DNA from: UBA2266 sp964406945 | Lineage (GTDB): Bacteria > Planctomycetota > Phycisphaerae > Sedimentisphaerales > Anaerobacaceae | Direction: 5' to 3' | Length of the DNA: 64,000 nucleotides | Assembly (NCBI GenBank): GCA_964406945.1 | Contig: CAYOTO010000002.1 | Span: 1-64,000 of the forward strand | Part shown: piece after piece, positions 34,282 to 42,155 of the stretch | How the letters are laid out: every line of letters begins with the position of its first letter | How positions within the stretch are numbered: the first letter of the stretch is position 1 | Notes under the pieces: model-generated | The model's input: only the letters and a program-made list of their open reading frames with translations | Databases searched by the model: none | Told to the model about the DNA's origin: nothing | Made by a program: the position numbers and the translations under genes

Positions 34282-35007
34282 TCAGTTGGCCGGCCACAGA
34301 AGCAGTTTGAGAGCGACGAGCAAGAGAAAAACCGCTATGAATGTGCGGAAGTACTTCTGTGGGATTCTGTCCACCACCCGTTTTGCGATGTGGGCGCCCA
34401 CTAACGAAGCGGCGATGAATATTGGCATTGACCACAACGTAAAAGAGTTCAACCGGCTGCCGTCGACGACATACTTGATCAGACGCGTCGTGTCGATGAA
34501 GATAGCGATGGCTCCCGCCGTGCAGATGTATACGCCTTTGGGCAAATCGAACGCCGTCAGGAACATGCCTCTTACGGAGCCTCCTATGCCGAATATGCCC
34601 GCCAGAAAACCTGAAAGGGTTCCGCCGGTAACCTGTGCCCGCATGCTTTCTTTGATTTTGAACGATCCTTTGTACAGCACAAAGGCAACATAAACCGCCA
34701 TAATGCCGCCAAGCAAACGTCTCAACAGTTCCTTGTCCACGCTTGGAACAAGCGATGCCCCAAGATAGCTGCCGAGAATCCCCGGAATTCCAAAGCCGAG
34801 AATCAACTTCCACCGTAGGCCGCGTCGGAACAGCAGTATCTTCCACAGATTGCCGAACCAGTGAATAATTCCGACGAAAAGCAGCGTCTCATCAAAAGGG
34901 TAATATAAAACAAGAACGGGAATCATTATTGTGGAGGTGCCGAAGCCGGTCATAGTACCTACGGCCGAACCCGCTATCGTCAGTGCTGCTATCAGTATGA
35001 GCTGCAT
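34282..35007 (-). CDS. TauE/SafE-family membrane transporter
   Basis: A 241-residue permease with about seven or eight hydrophobic segments. The TauE/SafE/DUF81 pattern is clear: GSAVGTMTGFGTSTIMIPVL at the N-terminus and its internal repeat GGTLSGFLAGIFGIGGS in the second half, each with the Gly-rich G-x-G-G/T core. The family exports small anions such as sulfite, sulfoacetate or other organosulfur compounds. A link to the sulfatase region is possible but not shown. It lies in a decayed zone, yet its own frame is intact. Confidence 0.88.
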   Translation of the reverse strand: MQLILIAALTIAGSAVGTMTGFGTSTIMIPVLVLYYPFDETLLFVGIIHWFGNLWKILLFRRGLRWKLILGFGIPGILGSYLGASLVPSVDKELLRRLLGGIMAVYVAFVLYKGSFKIKESMRAQVTGGTLSGFLAGIFGIGGSVRGMFLTAFDLPKGVYICTAGAIAIFIDTTRLIKYVVDGSRLNSFTLWSMPIFIAASLVGAHIAKRVVDRIPQKYFRTFIAVFLLLVALKLLLWPAN

Positions 35008-35131
35008 GATTCGCTCTAACGCCTCCGTAAATAACCCGCTTTAGACTTCCGCTACCTGCACTTGAGAGTGCATGTACGACTATGCTCTAGGTTTCGGGCA
35101 GCCGCTGAGCATGAAGTCGGTTGGGACACGT

Positions 35132-35347
35132 TCAATTTTCAATAAACATGTTCTTCGCCATTTTCTTTCCGGTCGGCGTTCGAAACAACTGGTCGATCTG
35201 CTTCGCGGCTTCTTCTTCGTCATTGGGCCATCTCCTCCTGGCATGGTTGACCAACCCGTCAGCATCCCACACAATCTGGAACTCGATAGTATCGACTGTC
35301 GATTCATCTTGGGCCGTATGATGGTTCGCAATTATGCGGCATATACC
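35132..35347 (-). pseudogene. 3' remnant of an HD-domain phosphohydrolase gene
   Basis: This fragment is not preceded by a start codon. Reading the reverse strand to TGA at 35132-35134 gives about 70 residues: ICRIIANHHT, then DTIEFQIVWDADGLVN, then an acidic helix and the end GKKMAKNMFIEN. This matches the C-terminal part of HD-superfamily hydrolases (IIxxHH, then IxWDADxLxN, then the conserved TxxGKxMA end). Upstream of about 35347 the homology stops abruptly and the sequence is not coding. The break lies about 145 bases from the copied tRNA fragment at 35491, which suggests that a rearrangement removed the 5' part. Confidence 0.6.
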
Positions 35348-35490
35348 CTGCGAACGGTGCGCACGTAAACTCGCTTGGCTAGTGCATGGTTTAGAGTGGA
35401 TTTGGAAGGCAAAGATGGCGGGTTCGGGAAAACGGGGGTCGAAAGAGAAGAAAGCTCCTAAACCTTTGTAGTTTAGAAGCTTACAAGAAA

Positions 35491-35533
35491 TGAGAGTGTT
35501 GGGACTCGAACCCAGGACCTACCGCTTAAAAGG
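35491..35533 (-). repeat. Partial copy of tRNA-Lys (putative attachment site)
   Basis: It matches tRNA-Lys at 40 of 43 positions. The identity runs from the anticodon loop to the 3' end and then stops. One difference puts a C-A mismatch in the T stem, so the copy is decaying. A 6-base hairpin (CTAAAC/GTTTAG, about 35459-35478) lies just beyond its 3' side. Confidence 0.65.
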
Positions 35534-36073
35534 TCCAGCGGCTGGAATTAGGTCCTATAAATGCCTTATTTACAAGGGTTTACGTGCGTATTCTTTGTCC
35601 AATTTCAGCAAGTATAAAAGAAGTCAACTCAAATAGGACTGTTCGCCCAAAAAATGTGTCAATTTCAGGGTCTCCTCGGTCCCTTCCCAATACCCTCATT
35701 TCTGAGCTACTACAGGGGGCGAGTGGACGGGCTGGACAGGTTGATGGAGGAGGGAGAGTAGGTAATCTAAATGGCAGTAATCCGGCAGTTCTTCAAAAAG
35801 AGCGTAACTTCTTGCGATATTCCGCGTCTTATATATTGTGACCGGCCTGCCTCGTGTACGATGAGAGGCCTTTGTGGGGCCGGTCTGCAGATAGGGCTGG
35901 AACTGCCCGATTGGCGGCCAGCTCTGTGGAATGTGTTCTTCTTAAGGAAATTGTGGATATGCGGGAAGGACGTAGACCTTTGGCAGGTCAGAATGATCGG
36001 GTTGCAGGAGACGCCCTTGTCGGGCCGCTCCTGATCCCGTGCGTTCGATGCGTAAAAACGGAAAGGAGAAACA
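35534..36073. other. Left part of the relic island, no clear gene
   Basis: About 540 bases with only short overlapping open frames (for example 35584-35841 and 35854-36132) that lack ribosome sites and recognisable domains. I see no integrase or excisionase remnant. It may hold decayed coding sequence. Confidence 0.4.
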
Positions 36074-36424
36074 ATGATTCGTTCTCATATCTTTATTCTA
36101 ATAATACTAGCGACTATAATTGTTGGATGTAACAGCACCCAACGAGCTTTAGATGGCACCTCTACACAAACACCATTGAAGCTTGAGTTTGATGTCCAAG
36201 AATCAGCCCAGACCCCGATGAGACTTAGATCTGGCCAAGTGTTTATTCCACCATTCTGCTGTCCACCTCTCTTTTTGCGTAATGTTAATGGTGCTAAAGT
36301 GCAAAAGTTTGATTCCACCGCCGGCGAGCAGCGTCTTGTTGCCCCTGCTGGTATGTATGAATTAGTTGGACATGATCCTGCTGGTGGAGAATGTGTACTT
36401 CACCTTGAAGTAGTGAACGATTGA
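36074..36424 (+). CDS. Small lipoprotein of unknown function
   Basis: A 116-residue protein with a lipoprotein signal (IFILIILATIIVGC, lipobox IVGC, Cys19). The mature part has a Pro/Cys-rich centre (FIPPFCCPPLF) and a beta-rich C-terminus (GMYELVGHDPAG, CVLHLEVV). GGAAAGGAGAAAC lies just before the ATG. Codon and base use are more AT-rich than in neighbouring chromosomal genes, consistent with arrival on the tRNA-Lys island. No family is recognised. Confidence 0.65.
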   Translation: MIRSHIFILIILATIIVGCNSTQRALDGTSTQTPLKLEFDVQESAQTPMRLRSGQVFIPPFCCPPLFLRNVNGAKVQKFDSTAGEQRLVAPAGMYELVGHDPAGGECVLHLEVVND

Positions 36425-36514
36425 ACATCGAACATTTGCCTGCAAGGGACATCCAAGGGCTTCGCCTCTTCCGGCCCCTGAGACAGGCGTTATAATCCAA
36501 AAAGGAGACCTGTC

Positions 36515-36859
36515 ATGAAGAGATGCATTTTCTGGACGTCATTGCTGTTTATAGTCGTTTCTCTTGCTGGATGTGCATCTACACCAGCTATCACAACTCG
36601 TTCCTATGCACTGGTTAATCCCGAAACAGAAAGAGCTCTGATCAACAAAATCGTTATCGAAGATGAGATTGCTCGTGTGGGTATAGATAATTATCAGAGT
36701 ATCGTCACAGAGGCAGGTGGAAAATATAGCCCAGCTGAGACCACTGATGAGAATACTGTTATTGTTCGGACTACATCCCATTCACATGCAGCAATAAGGA
36801 AAGCGTTGGATGAATCCCGGAAAGACATTGAAGATGTGAAAGAGAATTATAACAAATGA
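36515..36859 (+). CDS. Small lipoprotein of unknown function
   Basis: A 114-residue protein with a lipoprotein signal (FWTSLLFIVVSLAGC, lipobox LAGC, Cys20). The mature part is charged and probably part helical (ALDESRKDIEDVKENYNK at the end). AAAAAGGAGACCTGTC lies just before the ATG, a strong ribosome site. It follows the other lipoprotein gene by 90 bases on the same strand, so the two may be cargo of the same island. No family is recognised. Confidence 0.65.
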   Translation: MKRCIFWTSLLFIVVSLAGCASTPAITTRSYALVNPETERALINKIVIEDEIARVGIDNYQSIVTEAGGKYSPAETTDENTVIVRTTSHSHAAIRKALDESRKDIEDVKENYNK

Positions 36860-37027
36860 ATGCAAAGGGACCTCCGGGAACTGCCGCTCCCTTCCTCCCC
36901 CCCCAAACCCAACTCACCTACCACTGCCTAGGACTGACTTGTAAGTAATTTGGGACAATTTTGGGACGCCCTGAGCCGTTTTGAGGGGTGAAGTAGGGGG
37001 GTAGCCAAGACTTGCCGTTCTCCCTAA

Positions 37028-37056
37028 CTCCTTATAGAACAGGTAGTTATAAGGAG
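37028..37056. other. Inverted repeat next to the tRNA-Lys 3' end
   Basis: CTCCTTATA (37028-37036) and TATAAGGAG (37048-37056) form a perfect 9-base stem with an 11-base loop, 10 bases beyond the tRNA 3' end. It could end the tRNA transcript or be a recombinase-arm site of the island. A smaller hairpin lies at the same position beside the copied tRNA fragment. Confidence 0.5.
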
Positions 37057-37066
37057 TAGAGAGTAA

Positions 37067-37139
37067 TGAGAGTGTTGGGGCTCGAACCCAAGACCTACGG
37101 CTTAAAAGGCCGTTGCTCTACCAACTGAGCTACACTCCC
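37067..37139 (-). tRNA. tRNA-Lys (anticodon TTT)
   Basis: The reverse strand folds into a full cloverleaf. Acceptor GGGAGTG pairs with CACTCTC (one G-U), the D arm is GCTCAGTTGGTAGAGC, the anticodon stem ACGGC/GCCGT carries the loop CTTTTAA (anticodon TTT), and the T arm is TTGGG-TTCGAGC-CCCAA. The discriminator is A and CCA is not encoded. A near-perfect promoter lies just upstream. Confidence 0.97.
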
Positions 37140-37159
37140 AGCGTCTTTCAAAGCCCGGT

Positions 37160-37188
37160 ACTATATCGGATGGTTCAACGCCTGTCAA
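37160..37188 (-). promoter_or_regulatory. Promoter of tRNA-Lys
   Basis: On the reverse strand, TTGACA (37183-37188), 17 bases, TATAGT (37160-37165), about 20 bases before the tRNA 5' end. The position and match are those expected for a stable-RNA promoter. Confidence 0.8.
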
Positions 37189-37216
37189 ACAGTTTTCAAG
37201 AAAAAGCCCCCTCATG

Positions 37217-37251
37217 GGCAAAAACCGGCCGCACAGGTGCACGGCCGGTTT
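37217..37251 (-). terminator. Rho-independent terminator of the 37294-38043 gene fragment
   Basis: A perfect 10-base stem, AAACCGGCCG (37222-37231) with CGGCCGGTTT (37242-37251), has a 10-base loop. Read on the reverse strand it is followed by TTTTTG, a T-run, 43 bases after the stop at 37294. Confidence 0.8.
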
Positions 37252-37293
37252 GTTGAAATTCCCCGAGCTGCCAAAAAGGTGTTATTTGCCGGT

Positions 37294-38043
37294 CTATAAG
37301 CCCAAAGACGCTGTCTTTGAGTAGCTGCCCAGTTCGAATCTAAGCACTGAGTCGGACCCGAGTTCGGACAGGTCGACGCCGTCGATGTTGAGCCTGAAAG
37401 CGCCCCTTCTCAGATCGAGCGTACACATGCTTATTCCGCCGGGTGCGTTTCTGCCGGCTCGACCGCGATACCTGTATCTGCCGCTGTTGAGGTCATCAGC
37501 CGGTACCGTCAACTCTTCGGTCAGCAGCACCGAACCGTTATTCTCGATAGCCACCACCATAATCTCATCGTCTCCGGCATCGGCCGCCGTCAGGTCGATC
37601 GTGCCCGATACACTCAGACTGTCCTCTCCGGCATTTCTTCCCCGGCCCATTCGTAACCTGGCTCTTTCGACCGCGAATTCGACTGCTTGTGCATTATTTC
37701 TTGACCTGCCCCTGCTTCTCATATTCAAAGCGCCCGGACTGATCTGGACATCCGCCTCGATCAGACTGTTTACTCTGAAATCGTCCACGAGGACTTTATC
37801 GGCGCCACCCGGTTGCACTACGAACAATTCAACGGGTGTGCTAGATATTAACCCTACAAAGCCCGCTGGGTTCGGCGAATCTACTCGCGCGATTTCGTTG
37901 TCCGAAGAATCGTAAAGGATTACGGTCGAAGGGCTCTGGACGCCCGAAAGAACCATGGCGAAAGCGTTCAGCGGGCTGTCGAACATACCCGCCACCGGGC
38001 CCGGCTCATCGCCGACGTTGGTAATCGCATCACCGGTCCACAA
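37294..38043 (-). pseudogene. 5'-truncated fragment of a secreted surface protein
   Basis: A 249-codon frame with no ATG, no signal peptide and a TAG just upstream of its only start-like codon (TTG), so the 5' part of the gene is missing. The first 90 residues (SPLNAFAMVLSGV, STVILYDSSDNEIARV, KVLVDDFRVN) look like a beta-sandwich of secreted proteins. The rest has an Arg/Gly-rich linker (NMRSRGRSRNN) and a beta-rich C-terminal half. The end (RLNIDGVDLSELGSDSVLRF) resembles in style the C-terminal region of the CLCA-like protein, but I cannot confirm homology. A good terminator follows. Confidence 0.5.
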
Positions 38044-38120
38044 AACCTATCGGTTAATCGTTGCAATTGCAAACAGAAATTCTTCACAAAGTGGAGTAAG
38101 GCGGTCCTTTGTCGTGATAG

Positions 38121-41100
38121 TTATTGCTGCAAAATGAATTCGATTCCGCAAAGAAAGGTTTCTGCTTGGGCGTCTTCAGGTTCCAGCTTGATTTCCACGC
38201 TCTCTGTAGTGGTGACATTCTTGAAAGACCTGAAGATTCCTTTGTCTGTCGAGCCGGCGGCCTCGACAGGGTTGAATTTCTTCAGCATCTTTTCGCCGTT
38301 GATTATAACGTCGAAAACGCTCTCGGTCTTCGCATTCTCCCGAGGATCGAGAAAATGAAGCGTAACCGTATAATTCAGTGGTTTTTGCTGAGAGGTATTA
38401 GCGTCCTGCGGAATCAGCCGCACAGTGACTTGTCTGACTCCCAGAAGCCCTGAAGCGGCAACCCATCGCAGTCCGTCTGCTTTGACCAGGGAAGAGTGCT
38501 TGCGAAAGGCCGTCGGCTTTGCAGGTTGCAGTTTCACCTGCACGGCGGGCGAGGGTCCGCCGACGCTGGGATAATCCAGCCAAAGTGTTCCGTTATCCGC
38601 GACCCTGTCGCCGGGGGCTCCGAAATTGATGCCAAGACGTGTGATCGGCTCGGTGGCGGCTTTTATGCGATTAAAAGTCCACATCTCGGCCGCCGGGCTG
38701 TGAATCATCGCAAGAGATGTCTGGTTCTGGTAGCTGCACGTGCAGGTTCGCGTGTATTCGGGGGCGTTGAGCACACCATCGGCCACAACAAGGTTTGTAG
38801 TGCAGCCCGACTTGAAGCCGCCCAAATTGCCCGTACCGCCGTTGTTTGCCAGATCGTAAAAGCCCGCCGCGGCTGAACGAAATGTCAGCATGTTCCTGCT
38901 CGCGATAGCGGTGTTGCACCCGTAGTTCCGCGAGTAACTCCACTCGATCATCTCGTTCGAAATGGGGTGTTTGCGCATATGTGTTTCGCCCGTCAGCAGA
39001 TCGAACGCCTTCCCCTGCGTAATGACTCGATCGCCGACCAGCATGCATGGGCCGTTGTAGGAGACTGACTTATACCAGAGTTCTTTGCCGGTGCTTCCCT
39101 GCAACGCGGCGATTTCGTCGCCCGGCTCCCAAACCATGTCCCGCGAACGCCTTTGGGCCTCCAACAGGACATCGTGTTTTTTGCTGTAACTGAGCCAACT
39201 TCCGAACACACCCTCGTTCTTCTGCCAGAGAATTTCGCCCGTTTCGGCGTCGACTGCAAGTATCCGCTCGGCCGCAGCGCTACTGTCCTTGTTCTCTGTG
39301 ACCACTTTGCGAATATAAGGAGGCATGCCGTCAAGGCAGTAGATTCGTCCGTTGCCCGCTGCTATGCCGTTGTGAATAAAACCGATTCTTGAATCAATCG
39401 TCCAGAGCACTTTGCCACTGTGGCGATTCATTGCAACCAATCGTCTGCTGCCGGCCTTTTCGAATACATCCGCCCATCCCGCACTGGCTCCCTTGTCAAG
39501 GCCCCTATACTTGTCCATCAACTTCCTGTCACCTAGCAGGGACAGGTAAGATGCATAGTCGGCCCCCGCAAGCAGTATATCGCCGTATATGTTTATATAC
39601 GCCCATTCCTCGGGCTTGTGGCCGTCAATAACAGGCAGCGAAAACCTGTTGATGTCTCTGCCGCTTCCTGCGTCGATAACGCGGCACGATGCTCCCTGGA
39701 CGATATAAACTTTGTCGGCCGCGGCGATGAAATTTGTCCCTCGGGTATTGGCGCCCGGCAGATGAAGCTGATTGTAAGATGTGTCGCGATAGTCGCGCAC
39801 AAATGAATCATCATGGTAAATATCGAATGTGTCGGAATCGTCGATAGTCGTTTCCCACAGGATACTGCCCGTATATACATCGCGGGCGCTGAACGAATTG
39901 ACTCCTTCTATGAACAAACGCCCGGCCACCACCTGTTCGGGCGGGCCGTGCCCGTGCCTGGGAAGAACGTCCAGGAAATCCGAATCATCGCCGAACCACA
40001 AAACTCCCAGAGGCAGTCTCAAATCGTCCTGGGAACAGACTGTATTGCCCGCATCGCCGTATTGTCCAGTCCAACTGCCGGAGCCCGGCAAAGGTCCGGG
40101 TTTCTCTATGCACACCCAATCGTCCCTGGTCTTTGACGCAGCACCCGGGAATTCAAGATCGCGGACTCTCTGTTCCAGCCGAATCTTGTGCAGGCCCGAA
40201 GCCCCGAGCCACGCCTGTCCGCCGTAAGGCCGCAAAGTCCGGTATACATTATCGAGTACGTTTTTTCGCCTGCCCACGCCGTAGCTGACCGCGTCCTCCA
40301 CGATAAACAGATTCGCCATGTAGGGCGGCAGCATGCAATCTTCGAGGTCGCCGGCAAGAAGGGCCACACGAGTTCCATACAGCCCGGCAGCGTCCATTTC
40401 TCGCCGAAGCAGGTCGACCTTGCGGACATCTTGATCGATCCCGATCACCTGCAACTTCGATTCGGCGATAATCGCCTTGAGCAGACTGCCATCTCCGATC
40501 CCCGCCAGTATGCAGTATCCCCGGCTGATTCCCGTCTCATCGAGGATTCGCAGCGCCCTGCGACGGTCTCCTTCGGAAACGAAGAATTCCGAGTACTCCG
40601 GTTCGAACTGCTCAACGGTTTCTTTCTGTCTGCCAAAACAATACAGAACGCCGTCTTCACTTACCGCAAAAAGCTTATCGTCAGCGGCGAGCATACTCCA
40701 AACCGCTCCGTCTGTCTTATATTTCCAGATTATCTCCGCCTTGCCGCCCGCTTCGGGAATATCTACGGCCGCCACCAGGCCATCACGATTGCTCCCGTAA
40801 AGCCGGTTGCCGGCCCGGCAGTGGATTTTGTCCAGTCTCGGGCTAACACTGCTTTTCCACAGCCCCTTTGCCTTCACCGGCGGCTGCCCCTTTTTGCGTT
40901 CGGCTTGCGATGTCTCTACGGGTCTGTAGGCTACCATATCCCCGGCCGAGTCGAATGCGATGATCTTATCGTGCATCTGCACCTGAGCGTCGCTCCGCAC
41001 AAACGCCTGCCCGTCGGTCAGTCGGTGCAGCACGTCACCGTTAAAGAACCACTTTTTCCACACCGAGACTGCGTAGCCGCCTACGTGCTTGCCCTGGTCC

Positions 41101-41900
41101 CGATCCGACAGATTATAGTAAATCAACTCTCCGGTTTTGCGATTGTAACAGGCGGGCCTGGTCCGGCTGGGTATCAGCAGTCTATCGCCCTGAACTGCCA
41201 TATAGCCCTGGGGCGCAACACCGCCGAAAGCCGGACTGTTGTGAGGCTGGTCAATGTAGATCGAACCGCTTCCGCTGTTCTGCCAGACTGACTCTCCTGT
41301 TACGGCGTCGACTGCATGAATGAATATCCCCATGAACGGCCAGATACTGGCTGCGCAGTAGATTTTCCCATCGGAAAGAACCGGTGCACCGCGGGCCGGC
41401 CACGTCGATATCAGCCGCCCGTTGCCAAGCATTTTGTCGTCGGCCGGGGCCAGTCTCTTTCTCCAGACGAGCTTGCCGCTCGAGTCGAGACAATAAAGAC
41501 ACCCGTCATCGCTGGCGAACCACACTCTTGCTTCCGATGCCACCGGAGCAAAACGCACCGGCCCTTCGCAGTAGTAACGCCAGTTTTCCGCCCCCGTTTC
41601 GGTATCGTAGGCCGTGACGCTGTCGCTGACCATGGACCCGACGAAAATCTGCTTGCCCATCACCACCGGCTCGTAGCTCCGGTCGAACTGCAGTTTGTAC
41701 TGCTCCTCCGTCCAGGCCGGATCGGGCTTCCTCAATTGCCTGGTCCATAGCAGGTGAAGTTCTTCGGGCAATTGGTGGTCTGTCGACGCCGTCCGGGCCG
41801 CGTCATATCTCCACATGGGCCAGTTGGCCGCCGATGCCGTGTGCGAAAATAGTAATATAACGACGAACGCACCGTAACCGGCGCGTTTTTTGACCTTCAT
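38121..41900 (-). CDS. Secreted PQQ-like beta-propeller / methyltransferase / malectin-like fusion
   Basis: About 1259 residues with an N-terminal signal peptide (MKVKKRAGYGAFVVILLF, cleavage near ASAA). It has PQQ-binding-like propeller blades in two blocks (about 25-430 and 610-1070), with typical W-x-Y-D and DAxTGExLWQ repeats. Between them, about 445-600, lies a class I methyltransferase-like domain (GYCILAGIGDGSLLKAI, VIGIDQDVRKVDLLRREM, NVYRTLRPYGG). The C-terminus (about 1160-1259) is malectin-like (TVTLHFLDP, FDVIINGEKMLKKF). In the window it is exported while its methyltransferase part would need SAM, so the domain may be inactive or re-purposed. ATG 41900 is preferred; an in-frame GTG at 41924 is possible. 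Confidence 0.82.
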   Translation of the reverse strand: MKVKKRAGYGAFVVILLFSHTASAANWPMWRYDAARTASTDHQLPEELHLLWTRQLRKPDPAWTEEQYKLQFDRSYEPVVMGKQIFVGSMVSDSVTAYDTETGAENWRYYCEGPVRFAPVASEARVWFASDDGCLYCLDSSGKLVWRKRLAPADDKMLGNGRLISTWPARGAPVLSDGKIYCAASIWPFMGIFIHAVDAVTGESVWQNSGSGSIYIDQPHNSPAFGGVAPQGYMAVQGDRLLIPSRTRPACYNRKTGELIYYNLSDRDQGKHVGGYAVSVWKKWFFNGDVLHRLTDGQAFVRSDAQVQMHDKIIAFDSAGDMVAYRPVETSQAERKKGQPPVKAKGLWKSSVSPRLDKIHCRAGNRLYGSNRDGLVAAVDIPEAGGKAEIIWKYKTDGAVWSMLAADDKLFAVSEDGVLYCFGRQKETVEQFEPEYSEFFVSEGDRRRALRILDETGISRGYCILAGIGDGSLLKAIIAESKLQVIGIDQDVRKVDLLRREMDAAGLYGTRVALLAGDLEDCMLPPYMANLFIVEDAVSYGVGRRKNVLDNVYRTLRPYGGQAWLGASGLHKIRLEQRVRDLEFPGAASKTRDDWVCIEKPGPLPGSGSWTGQYGDAGNTVCSQDDLRLPLGVLWFGDDSDFLDVLPRHGHGPPEQVVAGRLFIEGVNSFSARDVYTGSILWETTIDDSDTFDIYHDDSFVRDYRDTSYNQLHLPGANTRGTNFIAAADKVYIVQGASCRVIDAGSGRDINRFSLPVIDGHKPEEWAYINIYGDILLAGADYASYLSLLGDRKLMDKYRGLDKGASAGWADVFEKAGSRRLVAMNRHSGKVLWTIDSRIGFIHNGIAAGNGRIYCLDGMPPYIRKVVTENKDSSAAAERILAVDAETGEILWQKNEGVFGSWLSYSKKHDVLLEAQRRSRDMVWEPGDEIAALQGSTGKELWYKSVSYNGPCMLVGDRVITQGKAFDLLTGETHMRKHPISNEMIEWSYSRNYGCNTAIASRNMLTFRSAAAGFYDLANNGGTGNLGGFKSGCTTNLVVADGVLNAPEYTRTCTCSYQNQTSLAMIHSPAAEMWTFNRIKAATEPITRLGINFGAPGDRVADNGTLWLDYPSVGGPSPAVQVKLQPAKPTAFRKHSSLVKADGLRWVAASGLLGVRQVTVRLIPQDANTSQQKPLNYTVTLHFLDPRENAKTESVFDVIINGEKMLKKFNPVEAAGSTDKGIFRSFKNVTTTESVEIKLEPEDAQAETFLCGIEFILQQ

Positions 41901-42092
41901 AATTCTAATCAACTGCTGCCTCACTTCTGTCTATTTACACCGGATCCATTCCGGGCCAATGTCTGATTAACTTCTCGGGCGCCGGCGAACTTCGCCGACA
42001 TCGCACTCAAAGATACCACAAAAAGGGTCGTTTTGCCAGCGGTATTGATCGAAGCAAGCTGGTCCAATTGCGGCAAAAACGCCCCGCGCCGG

Positions 42093-42121
42093 TTACATTC
42101 GGCCCCGGAATCTGCTATTCT
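42093..42121 (+). promoter_or_regulatory. Promoter for the HzsA-like gene
   Basis: TTACAT (42093-42098), 17 bases, TATTCT (42116-42121). Transcription would start about 28 bases before ATG 42156, which rules out the longer in-frame start at 42033. Confidence 0.6.
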
Positions 42122-42155
42122 ATATCAGTCGATTGTGAACAGAAAAGACGGTCCA

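Larger units (their letters stand above)
35491..37139. mobile_element. Relic genomic island at the 3' end of tRNA-Lys
   Basis: The 43 bases at 35491-35533 match, with three differences, the 3' part of tRNA-Lys at 37067-37109, from the anticodon loop to the discriminator base. Such a copy is what tyrosine-recombinase elements leave when they integrate into a tRNA gene, so the two sites are read as attL and attR. The 1.6 kb between them is visibly more AT-rich and holds two small lipoprotein genes. No integrase is present, so the element is a remnant or was mobilised in trans. The alternative is a local duplication that produced a tRNA pseudogene. Confidence 0.5.

Noticed and set aside
35072..35368. 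A 98-codon plus-strand frame
   Set aside because: It is antisense to the HD-domain remnant, which has recognisable conserved residues on the reverse strand.
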